Shown in pieces: positions 44,013 to 51,710 of a stretch of 64,000 bases of DNA. The translations under genes and the position numbers were made by a program. This DNA is from CADEDV01 sp964412375. GTDB lineage: Bacteria > Bacteroidota > Bacteroidia > Chitinophagales > Chitinophagaceae. The first letter of the stretch is position 1. Every line of letters starts with the position of its first letter. The notes beneath the pieces are model-generated. The model did no database searches. It saw nothing but the letters and a program-made list of their open reading frames with translations, and had not been told where the DNA came from. Where the stretch lies: positions 1 to 64,000 of the forward strand of contig CAYPOD010000008.1 of the NCBI GenBank assembly GCA_964412375.1, written 5' to 3'.

Positions 44013-45818
44013 ATGAGCGAAGCATTGCATGTTCAACACGGAGTTGAAGTTTCTCATGGCCACCATGATGAGCATCATGGTCATCACCATGAAACATTCA
44101 TCAGCAAGTATATCTTCAGCATGGACCATAAGACCATCGGCAAACAGTTCCTGATCACAGGGATGGTTTGGGCAGTGATCGGTGGTTTATTTTCTGTGCT
44201 GTTCCGTTTGCAGTTGGGCTACCCTGATCAGACATTTCCCATCCTGGAAACATTCTTTGGTCATTGGGCAGAAGGCGGGCAGATAAAACCTGAGTTTTAT
44301 TATGCCCTTGTCACCATGCACGGAACAGTGCTGGTGTTCTTTGTTTTGACAGCGGGTTTGAGCGGCACTTTTGCCAATATTCTCATTCCCCTGCAAATCG
44401 GCGCCAGGGACATGGCTTCGCCGTTCCTCAACATGCTTTCCTACTGGTTCTTCTTTTTGGCAAGCGTAGTGATGCTCTCATCCCTGTTCATTTCAACAGG
44501 CCCGGCATCAGCCGGATGGACGATGTATCCGCCGCTCAGTGCTTTGGGGCAAGCATCTATCGGCTCCAAACTCGGAGCAGATTTGTGGCTTGTCAGCATG
44601 GCCTTGTTTATTGTTTCATCACTCTTAGGAGGTCTAAACTATATCTCAACCATACTGAATATGCGTACCAAGGGTATGAGCATGACAAGAATGCCGCTCA
44701 CCATCTGGGCGATGTTCTTTACTGCTGTGCTGGGTGTGTTGTCTTTCCCGGTATTGTTGTCAGGGGCCATCCTGTTGCTGTTTGACCGTAACCTCGGTAC
44801 CAGCTTTTTCCTGAGTGATATTGTGGTGGGTGGTGAAGTGCTGCCTAATGAAGGCGGAAGTGCTATTCTGTTCCAGCACCTGTTTTGGTTCCTGGGCCAC
44901 CCCGAAGTGTATATCATCCTGTTGCCGGCAATGGGAATGGTTTCAGAAATATTATCCGTCAACAGTCGCAAACCCATCTTTGGCTACATGGCGATGCTGG
45001 GTTCATTATTCGCCATCACCATCCTTGCATTCCTGGTATGGGCACACCACATGTTTGTAACCGGGTTGAACCCCTTCCTTGGTTCCATATTTGTGTTACT
45101 GACTTTGTTGATTGCCGTACCATCAGCTATCAAAGTGTTTAACTGGTTAACGACATTGTGGAGAGGTAATATCCGATTCACACCGGCCACTTTGTTTGCT
45201 ATCGGTTTTGTGAGTTTGTTTATTTCCGGCGGTTTGACCGGTATCTTCCTGGGCAACTCAACTATTGATATTCACCTGCATGATACCATGTTTGTCGTGG
45301 CGCACTTCCACATTGTGATGGGAGTGGCTTCCATGTTTGGCATGTTTGCCGGCGTATATCACTGGTACCCGAAAATGTTTGGTCGCTACATGAACAATAC
45401 ACTGGGCTATATCCATTTCTGGGTAACGATAATCGGCGCTTACCTCATTTTCTGGCCAATGCACTACCAGGGATTGGCGGGTATGCCAAGACGTTACCTG
45501 GATAAAAGTTCCTGGGTTTCCTTTACGCAATTCGCAGACCTGGATAAGATGATCACCATCGTGTCCATTATCGTATTTGCTATGCAGCTCATGTTCCTGT
45601 TCAATTTCTTCTATTCGATTTTCAAAGGAAGAAAAGTGACCAGCCCGAACCCGTGGGGTGCCAATACACTGGAATGGACAACACCGATCAACCCGGGACA
45701 TGGCAACTGGCCCGGCGAAATTCCGGAAGTACACCGCTGGGCGTATGATTATGGAAAAGATGGAAGAGAATTCATTCCGCAAACGGAACCGATCGGTGAG
45801 CATGAGAGTAAGCATTAA
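44013..45818 (+). CDS. ctaD: Cytochrome c oxidase subunit I
   Basis: 601 residues with about 12-14 membrane helices. Haem and copper ligands are visible: the low-spin haem His in TMHGTVL, the CuB His and cross-linked Tyr in GHPEVY, the His pair in WAHHMF, and the haem ligands in HDTMFVVAHFHIVM. The Glu in GHPEVY and the Asp in ARDMASPFLN indicate an A1-type proton-pumping oxidase. The first 30 residues hold ten histidines, an unusual head that may bind copper or simply be low complexity. It is preceded by coxB (37 bp) and followed by a 10-bp inverted repeat before ctaB. Confidence 0.96.
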   Translation: MSEALHVQHGVEVSHGHHDEHHGHHHETFISKYIFSMDHKTIGKQFLITGMVWAVIGGLFSVLFRLQLGYPDQTFPILETFFGHWAEGGQIKPEFYYALVTMHGTVLVFFVLTAGLSGTFANILIPLQIGARDMASPFLNMLSYWFFFLASVVMLSSLFISTGPASAGWTMYPPLSALGQASIGSKLGADLWLVSMALFIVSSLLGGLNYISTILNMRTKGMSMTRMPLTIWAMFFTAVLGVLSFPVLLSGAILLLFDRNLGTSFFLSDIVVGGEVLPNEGGSAILFQHLFWFLGHPEVYIILLPAMGMVSEILSVNSRKPIFGYMAMLGSLFAITILAFLVWAHHMFVTGLNPFLGSIFVLLTLLIAVPSAIKVFNWLTTLWRGNIRFTPATLFAIGFVSLFISGGLTGIFLGNSTIDIHLHDTMFVVAHFHIVMGVASMFGMFAGVYHWYPKMFGRYMNNTLGYIHFWVTIIGAYLIFWPMHYQGLAGMPRRYLDKSSWVSFTQFADLDKMITIVSIIVFAMQLMFLFNFFYSIFKGRKVTSPNPWGANTLEWTTPINPGHGNWPGEIPEVHRWAYDYGKDGREFIPQTEPIGEHESKH

Positions 45819-45829
45819 AGGGAAAAGCT

Positions 45830-45859
45830 AAATTGAGAAGTTTCATCATTTCTCAATTT
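45830..45859. repeat. Inverted repeat between ctaD and ctaB
   Basis: AAATTGAGAA (45830-45839) and TTCTCAATTT (45850-45859) are perfect 10-bp arms with a 10-nt loop. No U-tract follows, so mRNA processing or a mobile word repeat is more likely than simple termination. Confidence 0.6.
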
Positions 45860-45895
45860 CAAAACTTCCCGGTACATAAATAGCGAAGGCTTAAG

Positions 45896-46771
45896 ATGAA
45901 CAGGATAAAAGATTATTTGCAGTTAATTAAGCTTTCGTTGAGTATCATGGTGGTGTTCAGCAGTGTGATTAGTTACTTGCTGGCACCGAAAATTGTGGAG
46001 TTTGACTGGGTGATGATCGGATGGCTCTTTGCAGGTGGGATGCTGGTAACAGGCAGCGCCAATGCCATCAACCAGGTGGTTGAAAGACACACGGATTCAC
46101 AGATGAAACGAACGTCCAAACGGCCGGTGGCAGCAGGAAGAATGACTGCAGAACACGGATGGGCTTTTGCTGTGGTTTCCGGTGCGCTGGGGGTTTTTAT
46201 TCTCGGCACTTATTTCAACTGGCTGGCAGCAGGGTTGGCGGCGTTTAGTCTATTCCTGTATGCGTTTATCTATACGCCATTGAAGAAAGTTAATTCAATA
46301 GCAGTGTTGGTAGGCGCAGTTCCGGGAGCATTGCCCTGTCTCATTGGCTGGGCGGCTGGTGATGATAAGCTGTCAACCGGTGGTTGGGTCTTGTTTGCAC
46401 TGCAGTTTTTCTGGCAGTTTCCGCATTTCTGGGCAATTGCCTGGATTGCACACAAGGATTACTCAGCAGTTGGCTTCAGGCTGTTACCATCAGAAACGGG
46501 TCCGACAAAGTTCACGGCATTGCAAACCATTGCTTATTCGCTTTTGCTGATGCCGGTGACGATCATTCCGTTCTTTATTGATATGTGCAGTTATCAAACA
46601 GTGAGCGGAAAGATAGGATTGGGGTTGGTCATCGCCGGAAACCTGTTTATGATCTTGCGGTGTGTGACTTTGTACAGGAAGATGGATGTGGCTTCGGCAA
46701 GAAAAGTGATGTTTGGAAGTTATATGTACCTGCCGGTGGTTTTACTGGCTTTATTGATGAGCAAAATTTGA
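45896..46771 (+). CDS. ctaB: Protohaem IX farnesyltransferase
   Basis: 291 residues with eight or nine membrane helices. The prenyltransferase motif region is visible as NAINQVVERHTDSQMKRTSK with RPVAAGRM. It makes haem O from protohaem and farnesyl diphosphate, needed for the haem A/O site of CtaD. The position within the oxidase operon is typical. It is followed by the short subunit III gene after 18 bp. Confidence 0.94.
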   Translation: MNRIKDYLQLIKLSLSIMVVFSSVISYLLAPKIVEFDWVMIGWLFAGGMLVTGSANAINQVVERHTDSQMKRTSKRPVAAGRMTAEHGWAFAVVSGALGVFILGTYFNWLAAGLAAFSLFLYAFIYTPLKKVNSIAVLVGAVPGALPCLIGWAAGDDKLSTGGWVLFALQFFWQFPHFWAIAWIAHKDYSAVGFRLLPSETGPTKFTALQTIAYSLLLMPVTIIPFFIDMCSYQTVSGKIGLGLVIAGNLFMILRCVTLYRKMDVASARKVMFGSYMYLPVVLLALLMSKI

Positions 46772-46789
46772 TTGACAATAAAAAGTGAG

Positions 46790-47356
46790 ATGGACATAGT
46801 GAGCACACAACAACAAAAGAAGATGCACCCCCATAAGTTTACCTTGTGGGTGGCGATTGCCAGTATGCTGATGATGTTTGCCGGGCTGACCAGTGCCTTC
46901 ATCGTTAAAAGCAACCAGGCCGGTTGGCAGGATGTAGGCATACCCACTGTTTTCTGGTATTCAACAGCGGTGATGGTAATCAGCAGCCTGACCATGCAGA
47001 GTGCTTTAAGATCTTTCAGGCAGCGCAACATGCAGCAGTACCGGACCCTGGTAGCAACGACATTAGTGCTTGGGATCTTATTCATTGCACTTCAATGGCT
47101 CGGATTCCGGGATCTGTGGGAACAAAACATCCGGTTCAAAGGTGGCAACGCAGGCCAGTTTCTGTATGTGATCTTTGGCCTTCATGCCCTGCACGTCATC
47201 GGTGGTGTAGTTGCACTGCTGGTGATGTTTGGCAAAGCGTTCTTTGGAAAAATAAAACTGTACAGCGCTGTGCCGGTGGAAGTAGCGGCCACTTATTGGC
47301 ATTTTGTGGATTTGCTCTGGCTGTACCTGCTTGTATTTTTCTTAGTGATCGGATAA
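46790..47356 (+). CDS. Cytochrome c oxidase subunit III, short form
   Basis: 188 residues from the ATG at 46790; the frame extends only to a TTG. Five membrane helices, with the heme-copper oxidase subunit III pattern FLYVIFGLHALHVIGGVVAL and ATYWHFVDLLWLYLLVFF. It is directly upstream of a longer subunit III gene. In Bacteroidota both proteins are encoded together, and the functional difference is not settled from sequence. Confidence 0.9.
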   Translation: MDIVSTQQQKKMHPHKFTLWVAIASMLMMFAGLTSAFIVKSNQAGWQDVGIPTVFWYSTAVMVISSLTMQSALRSFRQRNMQQYRTLVATTLVLGILFIALQWLGFRDLWEQNIRFKGGNAGQFLYVIFGLHALHVIGGVVALLVMFGKAFFGKIKLYSAVPVEVAATYWHFVDLLWLYLLVFFLVIG

Positions 47357-47400
47357 ATAAAGCGAATAATAAACGAGTTCAATAAAACCTGACAACTAAC

Positions 47401-48273
47401 ATGGCGACAACAGCAACAGCGCATCAGACAAAATGGTGGAGTGGCGGAAAAAGCCCCTTCAACATGGAGTATGGCAAACTGATGATGTGGTATTTTTTGA
47501 TGAGTGATGCATTCACGTTTGGTGCTTTTCTGATTTCCTACGGATCTATCCGTTTCAGCCAGAATTTCTGGCCCGATCCCAACGTGGTCTTCAATGCCTT
47601 TCCCGGTGCGGGACATGCGAACCTGCCGCTGGCTTTTGTGAGTGTGATGACCTTCATCCTCATCATCAGTTCGGTGACCATGGTGCTGGCGGTTCATGCC
47701 GGGCACAACGGTGATAAGAAAGGTGTGATCAAATGGTTGTTTTGGACCATCATAGGTGGTTTAGCGTTCCTGGGTTGCCAGGCATGGGAGTGGCATCACC
47801 TGATCACCGGCGAACATGCAGTGCTGGCTAATGGTCAGATTGAAATGATTGGCCAGACAATGGGCGGAAATCCCTGGGGAGAGCTGGTACCTGCTGCTAC
47901 CGTAACAGATGCTTTAAAGACTACGCCGGTAGAAACACTGGTCAAACTGGTACATTATAATGATCATTCACAAACAGTTGAGCAACTGTCAGCCCTTTCC
48001 AGCGAAGAGCTGATAGCAAAGGTTAACATAGATGCATTGCATGTACGGGAAAAAGGACCGGTGGCATTTGGAGGTTATTTCTATGGTATTACCGGTTTCC
48101 ATGGTTTCCACGTTTTATCCGGCGTCGGCATCAATATCGTTATGCTGATTATGGCACAAAAAGATGTGTTTGCCAAAAGAGGACATTACCTGATGATTGA
48201 GAAAGCGGGACTGTACTGGCACTTTGTGGACCTGGTTTGGGTGTTTGTATTCCTGTGTTTCTACCTGATTTAA
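47401..48273 (+). CDS. ctaE: Cytochrome c oxidase subunit III, long form
   Basis: 290 residues. The subunit III core is seen at both ends (DAFTFGAFLISYGS at the start and GITGFHGFHVLSGVG with GLYWHFVDLVWVFVFLCFYL at the end). A hydrophilic insert of about 80 residues between helices (EHAVLANGQIEM onward) distinguishes it from the short form just upstream. It stabilises subunit I and its proton uptake path. A word repeat precedes the next gene. Confidence 0.9.
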   Translation: MATTATAHQTKWWSGGKSPFNMEYGKLMMWYFLMSDAFTFGAFLISYGSIRFSQNFWPDPNVVFNAFPGAGHANLPLAFVSVMTFILIISSVTMVLAVHAGHNGDKKGVIKWLFWTIIGGLAFLGCQAWEWHHLITGEHAVLANGQIEMIGQTMGGNPWGELVPAATVTDALKTTPVETLVKLVHYNDHSQTVEQLSALSSEELIAKVNIDALHVREKGPVAFGGYFYGITGFHGFHVLSGVGINIVMLIMAQKDVFAKRGHYLMIEKAGLYWHFVDLVWVFVFLCFYLI

Positions 48274-48299
48274 TATGAACAACCATTGCAGAGCACTGG

Positions 48300-48328
48300 T
48301 ATTTGATATTTGTTATTTGTAATTTTTT
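48300..48328 (+). repeat. Word repeat TATTTGATATTTGTTATTTG before the subunit IV gene
   Basis: TATTTG-TATTTG-TATTTG type units run to 7 bp before the ATG of the cytochrome oxidase subunit IV gene. From memory, this word is common in intergenic DNA of Chitinophagaceae. Confidence 0.55.
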
Positions 48329-48334
48329 ATAGTT

Positions 48335-48787
48335 ATGCAACATCCGGCATTTGAAGAAGTAACTGTTCATCACGATCACGGTGACAGCGCCAGTTTTAAG
48401 AAAAGGGTTATTAAAACAACGATCATCCTTTCTGTTGTGACAGTGATAGAGCTTGGTTTAGGTCTGTTGCTCTATGCCACAGAATTCAGCTCTGCCATGA
48501 CTCTGGCCATAAAAGGAGTCATTGTGATCCTTTCTTTGGCCAAGGCATTTTATATCGTTTCAATTTTCATGCACCTTGGTGATGAAATACGCAACATGAT
48601 CATGACCATTGTGGTGCCGCTGCTGCTCTTCATTTGGTTTATTGCAGCATTCATCGCAGACGGAAATTCTTATAAAAATCTCCGCAACCGCTATGACAAG
48701 CACTTTAAAGAGACCACGATGCCGGTGAAGGACAGAAAGGCAGCAGCAGAAGAAACCCCGGCAGAAACACCCGGCGGCAAACAATAA
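48335..48787 (+). CDS. Cytochrome c oxidase subunit IV (prokaryotic COX4 type)
   Basis: 150 residues. A polar head with a short histidine stretch (VTVHHDHGDS) precedes three membrane helices (about 29-47, 56-78 and 86-105) and a charged, alanine-rich tail. The length and position after subunit III identify the small CtaF/COX4-type subunit. No cofactor ligands are expected. Confidence 0.88.
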   Translation: MQHPAFEEVTVHHDHGDSASFKKRVIKTTIILSVVTVIELGLGLLLYATEFSSAMTLAIKGVIVILSLAKAFYIVSIFMHLGDEIRNMIMTIVVPLLLFIWFIAAFIADGNSYKNLRNRYDKHFKETTMPVKDRKAAAEETPAETPGGKQ

Positions 48788-48807
48788 GGATAAAAAATTT
48801 TTTTCAG

Positions 48808-48847
48808 CCATCGCCTGACTGACCCGAACCCGGCAGCCGGACGATGG
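48808..48847 (+). terminator. Hairpin with T-run after the oxidase genes
   Basis: CCATCG (48808-48813) pairs with CGATGG (48842-48847), followed directly by TTTTTC. A GC-rich internal loop may add pairs. It could terminate or attenuate transcription before the SCO gene. Confidence 0.45.
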
Positions 48848-48869
48848 TTTTTCATTTAACAGGGAAAAG

Positions 48870-49697
48870 TTGAATAAAAAAGCTTTATATGCGGTGATGC
48901 TGGCAGCGTTGCTGCCATTGATCAGTTATTTTGTTGTGAAACGTTACAGCGAAACAGCCGTACAAATGCCCCGTCATTATTTTTACGATACAGTCAATGT
49001 ATCTGTAAAAAATGGTAAAGAGCTGACAGATACTATATGGCACACTCTTGCTGACTTTTCATTAGTGAACCAGTTGGGAGATTCTGTATCCTGGAAGGAC
49101 CTGAAGGGAAAAATTGTAATTGCGGATTTCTTTTTCACCCACTGCCCCACCATCTGCCCGCTGATGACCCGCAATATGAAACGGCTGCAGGAGTCTATTC
49201 ATAATGGCCAGCGGGTAGGCGATCGTACCAATAAGAAAATACATTTTCTTTCCTTCAGTATAGACCCGGAGAGGGATTCGGTGGAAAGACTGAAATACTG
49301 GGCCGACCGTTTCCAGGTCAACCCGGAACAGTGGTGGCTGCTGAGTGGCGATAAGAAAACGATCTATGATTTTGCAATAAACGAAGTGAAACTCGGAACG
49401 ATTGACGGAAAAGGGATTGATACCAGCTTTATACATAGTGAAAAATTTGTGCTGATAGACAGCAACCGCCATGTGCGGGGGTATTATAACGGGCTTGACT
49501 CAGTTTCACTGGCCCGCCTGTCCGGTGATATTGTGTTGCTGACGATGGAGAAAGACCCAAAGAAAAAAAGTTTCCTGGCTGGTAAACTGCAACTGCTGGC
49601 GGTTGTTGTGTTGGTCGCAATCATTGCCGTAGGATTGTTTTTATTCATATTTCAAAAAAAGCGAAAAGATGCTTCAACCGGTTTGGAAAAAGAATGA
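48870..49697 (+). CDS. SCO1/SenC family copper chaperone
   Basis: 275 residues starting at TTG 48870, which has a good purine-rich ribosome-binding site (AGGGAAAAG) and no upstream in-frame ATG; an internal ATG at codon 9 is the alternative. An N-terminal membrane helix anchors a thioredoxin-like domain with the copper motif CPTIC in FTHCPTICPLM and the distal His in FIHSEKFVLID. A C-terminal helix is also present. It delivers copper to CuA of CoxB. It overlaps the next gene by 29 bp. Confidence 0.9.
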   Translation: MNKKALYAVMLAALLPLISYFVVKRYSETAVQMPRHYFYDTVNVSVKNGKELTDTIWHTLADFSLVNQLGDSVSWKDLKGKIVIADFFFTHCPTICPLMTRNMKRLQESIHNGQRVGDRTNKKIHFLSFSIDPERDSVERLKYWADRFQVNPEQWWLLSGDKKTIYDFAINEVKLGTIDGKGIDTSFIHSEKFVLIDSNRHVRGYYNGLDSVSLARLSGDIVLLTMEKDPKKKSFLAGKLQLLAVVVLVAIIAVGLFLFIFQKKRKDASTGLEKE

Positions 49698-50211
49698 TAA
49701 GAAAGCAAAGTGGCTGATCGGTATTTTTTCTCTCGTCGTGTTTGTTGCCGTCACGGCGCTGAGCCGGGTGAAACTGGAAGTGGACCTGGGGTTTGATACC
49801 CGCCTGTTTGCAAAAGCAAATGCCATTATCAATTCCGTGGTGGCGCTGTTGCTGGTAGCAGCGCTTATTGCAGTAAAAAGCAGGAAATACGAAACACATA
49901 AAAAAATGATGCTGACCGCGATGGTACTTTCGGTTCTTTTTCTTCTTAGTTATATATGCCACCATCTTTTTACACACGAAACAAAGTTTGGTGGCGAAGG
50001 CACAGTAAGAACGATTTATTATATCATCCTGTTTACCCATATTCCACTGGCAGGTCTGATACTTCCCTTTATTTTGTTCACGGCATACAGAGCGATGACA
50101 GGTGACTGGGCCAGGCATAAAAAACTGGCAAGGATCACCTGGCCGGTGTGGTTCTATGTGGCGGTGACGGGTGTGATTGTTTACCTGATGATCAGTCCGT
50201 ACTATACTTAG
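49669..50211 (+). CDS. DUF420 family membrane protein (CtaM-like)
   Basis: 180 residues with five membrane helices. The family features ALSRVKLEVDLGFDTRLFA, SRKYETHKKMMLTAMVLSVL and HIPLAGLILPFILFTAYRA include the conserved histidines of DUF420. In other bacteria this family (CtaM) is needed for haem-copper oxidase assembly. It overlaps the SCO gene by 29 bp, so translation is probably coupled. It converges with the ATL gene: their last four bases overlap. Confidence 0.88.
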   Translation: MLQPVWKKNDKKAKWLIGIFSLVVFVAVTALSRVKLEVDLGFDTRLFAKANAIINSVVALLLVAALIAVKSRKYETHKKMMLTAMVLSVLFLLSYICHHLFTHETKFGGEGTVRTIYYIILFTHIPLAGLILPFILFTAYRAMTGDWARHKKLARITWPVWFYVAVTGVIVYLMISPYYT

Positions 50212-50597
50212 AGGCTAAACTCTTTCACAGGATCCCAGAATACATCTTTGAAATTCTGCACCTGGTCATTTTTTACTTTCACCCCTTCTTTCTTCAAAAG
50301 TTTTTCCATCAAACCGGGTGGAGAAAAATGATGTTTGCCGGTCAGCATTCCATTGCGGTTCACCACCCGGTGTGCCGGCACTTTGGGTTTCACACGGTGA
50401 CATCCATTCATTGCCCAACCCACCATTCTTGCTGATAATTTTGTGCCGAGACAGGCCGCAATAGCCCCATAAGAAGTTACCCTTCCCTTAGGGACTTGGC
50501 GGGCCACTTCATAGACCAGCTCAAAAAAACTTTCTTCCCTTTTGCCTGACGGCGTTACCGACCTGATTTTTTCTTTTGTTTTTTTCCGGGAGGGCAT
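50208..50597 (-). CDS. Alkyltransferase-like (ATL) DNA-binding protein, MGMT family
   Basis: 129 residues. It has the helix-turn-helix of the MGMT family (VPKGRVTSYGAIAACLG) and the active-site region reads VPAHRVVNRNG: the cysteine of PCHRV is replaced by alanine. Such ATL proteins cannot remove alkyl groups but bind O6-alkylguanine and recruit nucleotide excision repair. A basic head of about 20 residues precedes the domain. It heads no obvious operon; the next genes (DUF5522, trmB) lie upstream on the same strand. Confidence 0.9.
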   Translation of the reverse strand: MPSRKKTKEKIRSVTPSGKREESFFELVYEVARQVPKGRVTSYGAIAACLGTKLSARMVGWAMNGCHRVKPKVPAHRVVNRNGMLTGKHHFSPPGLMEKLLKKEGVKVKNDQVQNFKDVFWDPVKEFSL

Positions 50598-50612
50598 GGA
50601 ATGAAGATAGAA

Positions 50613-50801
50613 TTATTCCGTTGAATTCTCTTGCTGCTTTAGCTCACTCTTTTTCGGTTCGGGCACATTCTCATAATCGTATGGACAGTGTTTGCAACCA
50701 TTGCCGCAGCAAAATCCTTTGTCTAAATGATACTTCTCCGTAAGCACCACATAGCCATCTTCATTGATGTAATAGTCTATCCCTTCAGTCAGTTCTTTCA
50801 T
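50613..50801 (-). CDS. DUF5522 small cysteine-rich protein
   Basis: 62 residues. The block FCCGNGCKHCPYDY with four cysteines is typical of DUF5522 and could bind zinc or an iron-sulphur centre, which has not been shown. The tail is charged. The start overlaps the end of trmB by 17 bp, so translation is probably coupled. Confidence 0.88.
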   Translation of the reverse strand: MKELTEGIDYYINEDGYVVLTEKYHLDKGFCCGNGCKHCPYDYENVPEPKKSELKQQENSTE

Positions 50802-51495
50802 TTTCTTTCAGCCATTGTTTCAGTTCATCATCTTTTTCCTTACCGGGTAGTTCAACCGGCAGTGAAAAGCACAGGTAATGCACCCGTTTGCTGCCGGCTA
50901 TGTCCAGCGATTCGTAATGTGTTTTTATCTCCAGTTCTTTTGGTATCTGAGCTACACGATACAGGTCATCAAAATCTTTATGCAAAACACAACCATAAAA
51001 AGCGATCACCTGTTTGGTAAACCGGTACAAGTCCGGGCTGTCTGTTTTTAAATGAATAAAACCACCGGGAGTAAGAAATTGTTGATACAGCCGTAGAAAT
51101 TTCGGATGCGTCAACCGTTTTTTTGCTTTTGACATACGCAACTGGGGGTCAGGAAAAGTGATCCATATCTCACTTACTTCAGCAGGATTGAAATATGTAG
51201 CTATAAGATCAATTTGTGAGCGGAGAAAGGCCACATTAGAGAGGTCTTCACTCAATGCTTTTTTGGCTCCCACCCAAATGCGGTTGCCTTTCAGGTCTAC
51301 ACCAACAAAGTTTCGCAACGGGTATAAACGGCCAAGCCCAACAGCATATTCACCTTTTCCGCAGGCCAATTCCAACGTTACAGGATTTTCATTTTTAAAG
51401 AAACGGTTCCATTTACCCTGCATATCCCTGGGAAACTGCAACACATTCGGAAAGGTTTCCAACTCAGCAAACCGGATCAATTTTTTTTGGCCCAT
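50785..51495 (-). CDS. trmB: tRNA (guanine-N7)-methyltransferase
   Basis: 236 residues from the ATG at 51495; the frame extends 24 bp to a TTG with no family support. The SAM-binding loop ELACGKGEYAVGLG, the acidic end FVGVDLKGNRIWVGAK and the signature WITFPDPQ are those of TrmB, which makes m7G46 in tRNA. It overlaps DUF5522 by 17 bp. A TATCTTTG box at 51501-51508 sits 6 bp upstream of the start codon. Confidence 0.93.
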   Translation of the reverse strand: MGQKKLIRFAELETFPNVLQFPRDMQGKWNRFFKNENPVTLELACGKGEYAVGLGRLYPLRNFVGVDLKGNRIWVGAKKALSEDLSNVAFLRSQIDLIATYFNPAEVSEIWITFPDPQLRMSKAKKRLTHPKFLRLYQQFLTPGGFIHLKTDSPDLYRFTKQVIAFYGCVLHKDFDDLYRVAQIPKELEIKTHYESLDIAGSKRVHYLCFSLPVELPGKEKDDELKQWLKENERTD

Positions 51496-51500
51496 ACCGG

Positions 51501-51508
51501 CAAAGATA
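51501..51508 (-). promoter_or_regulatory. Perfect -7 box abutting the trmB start
   Basis: TATCTTTG on the minus strand, an exact TAnnTTTG match, ends 6 bp before the trmB ATG. If used, the mRNA would be leaderless or nearly so. No TTG -33 element is clear. Confidence 0.35.
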
Positions 51509-51566
51509 CTTGCAATCAAGGTTTTTGGATGTTCTTCAGATTCTACAATAATTTATCTCAATGGTA

Positions 51567-51665
51567 TTTTCAACACAGAGTTCTTGAGAAAAAGAGGCAC
51601 ACTGAGAGGTGGCTTTCATGGTGAACTCCTCAGTGTAACTCAAAAACTCGGTATCTCCGTGTTTA
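51567..51665. repeat. Solo inverted-repeat element related to the GxxExxY flanks
   Basis: About 100 bp. The left half begins TTTTCAACACAGAGTTCTTG and continues GAGAAAAAGAGGCACAC; the right half ends CTCGGTATCTCCGTGTTT, the mirror of the left with scattered mismatches. The left half matches the reverse complement of the repeat at 3301-3339. It holds no gene and sits between trmB and a DUF3078 gene. Confidence 0.65.
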
Positions 51666-51710
51666 GATCCCGGGCTTTTAGGATAACTTCTACTGTATAG
51701 AAAAACCGGA

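Noticed and set aside
45830..45859. Inverted repeat after ctaD as a full operon terminator
   Set aside because: There is no T-run, and the downstream genes (ctaB, subunits III and IV) belong functionally to the same oxidase.
46772..46789. Upstream TTG start for the short subunit III
   Set aside because: An ATG 18 bp later gives the normal N-terminus; the TTG has no ribosome-binding support.
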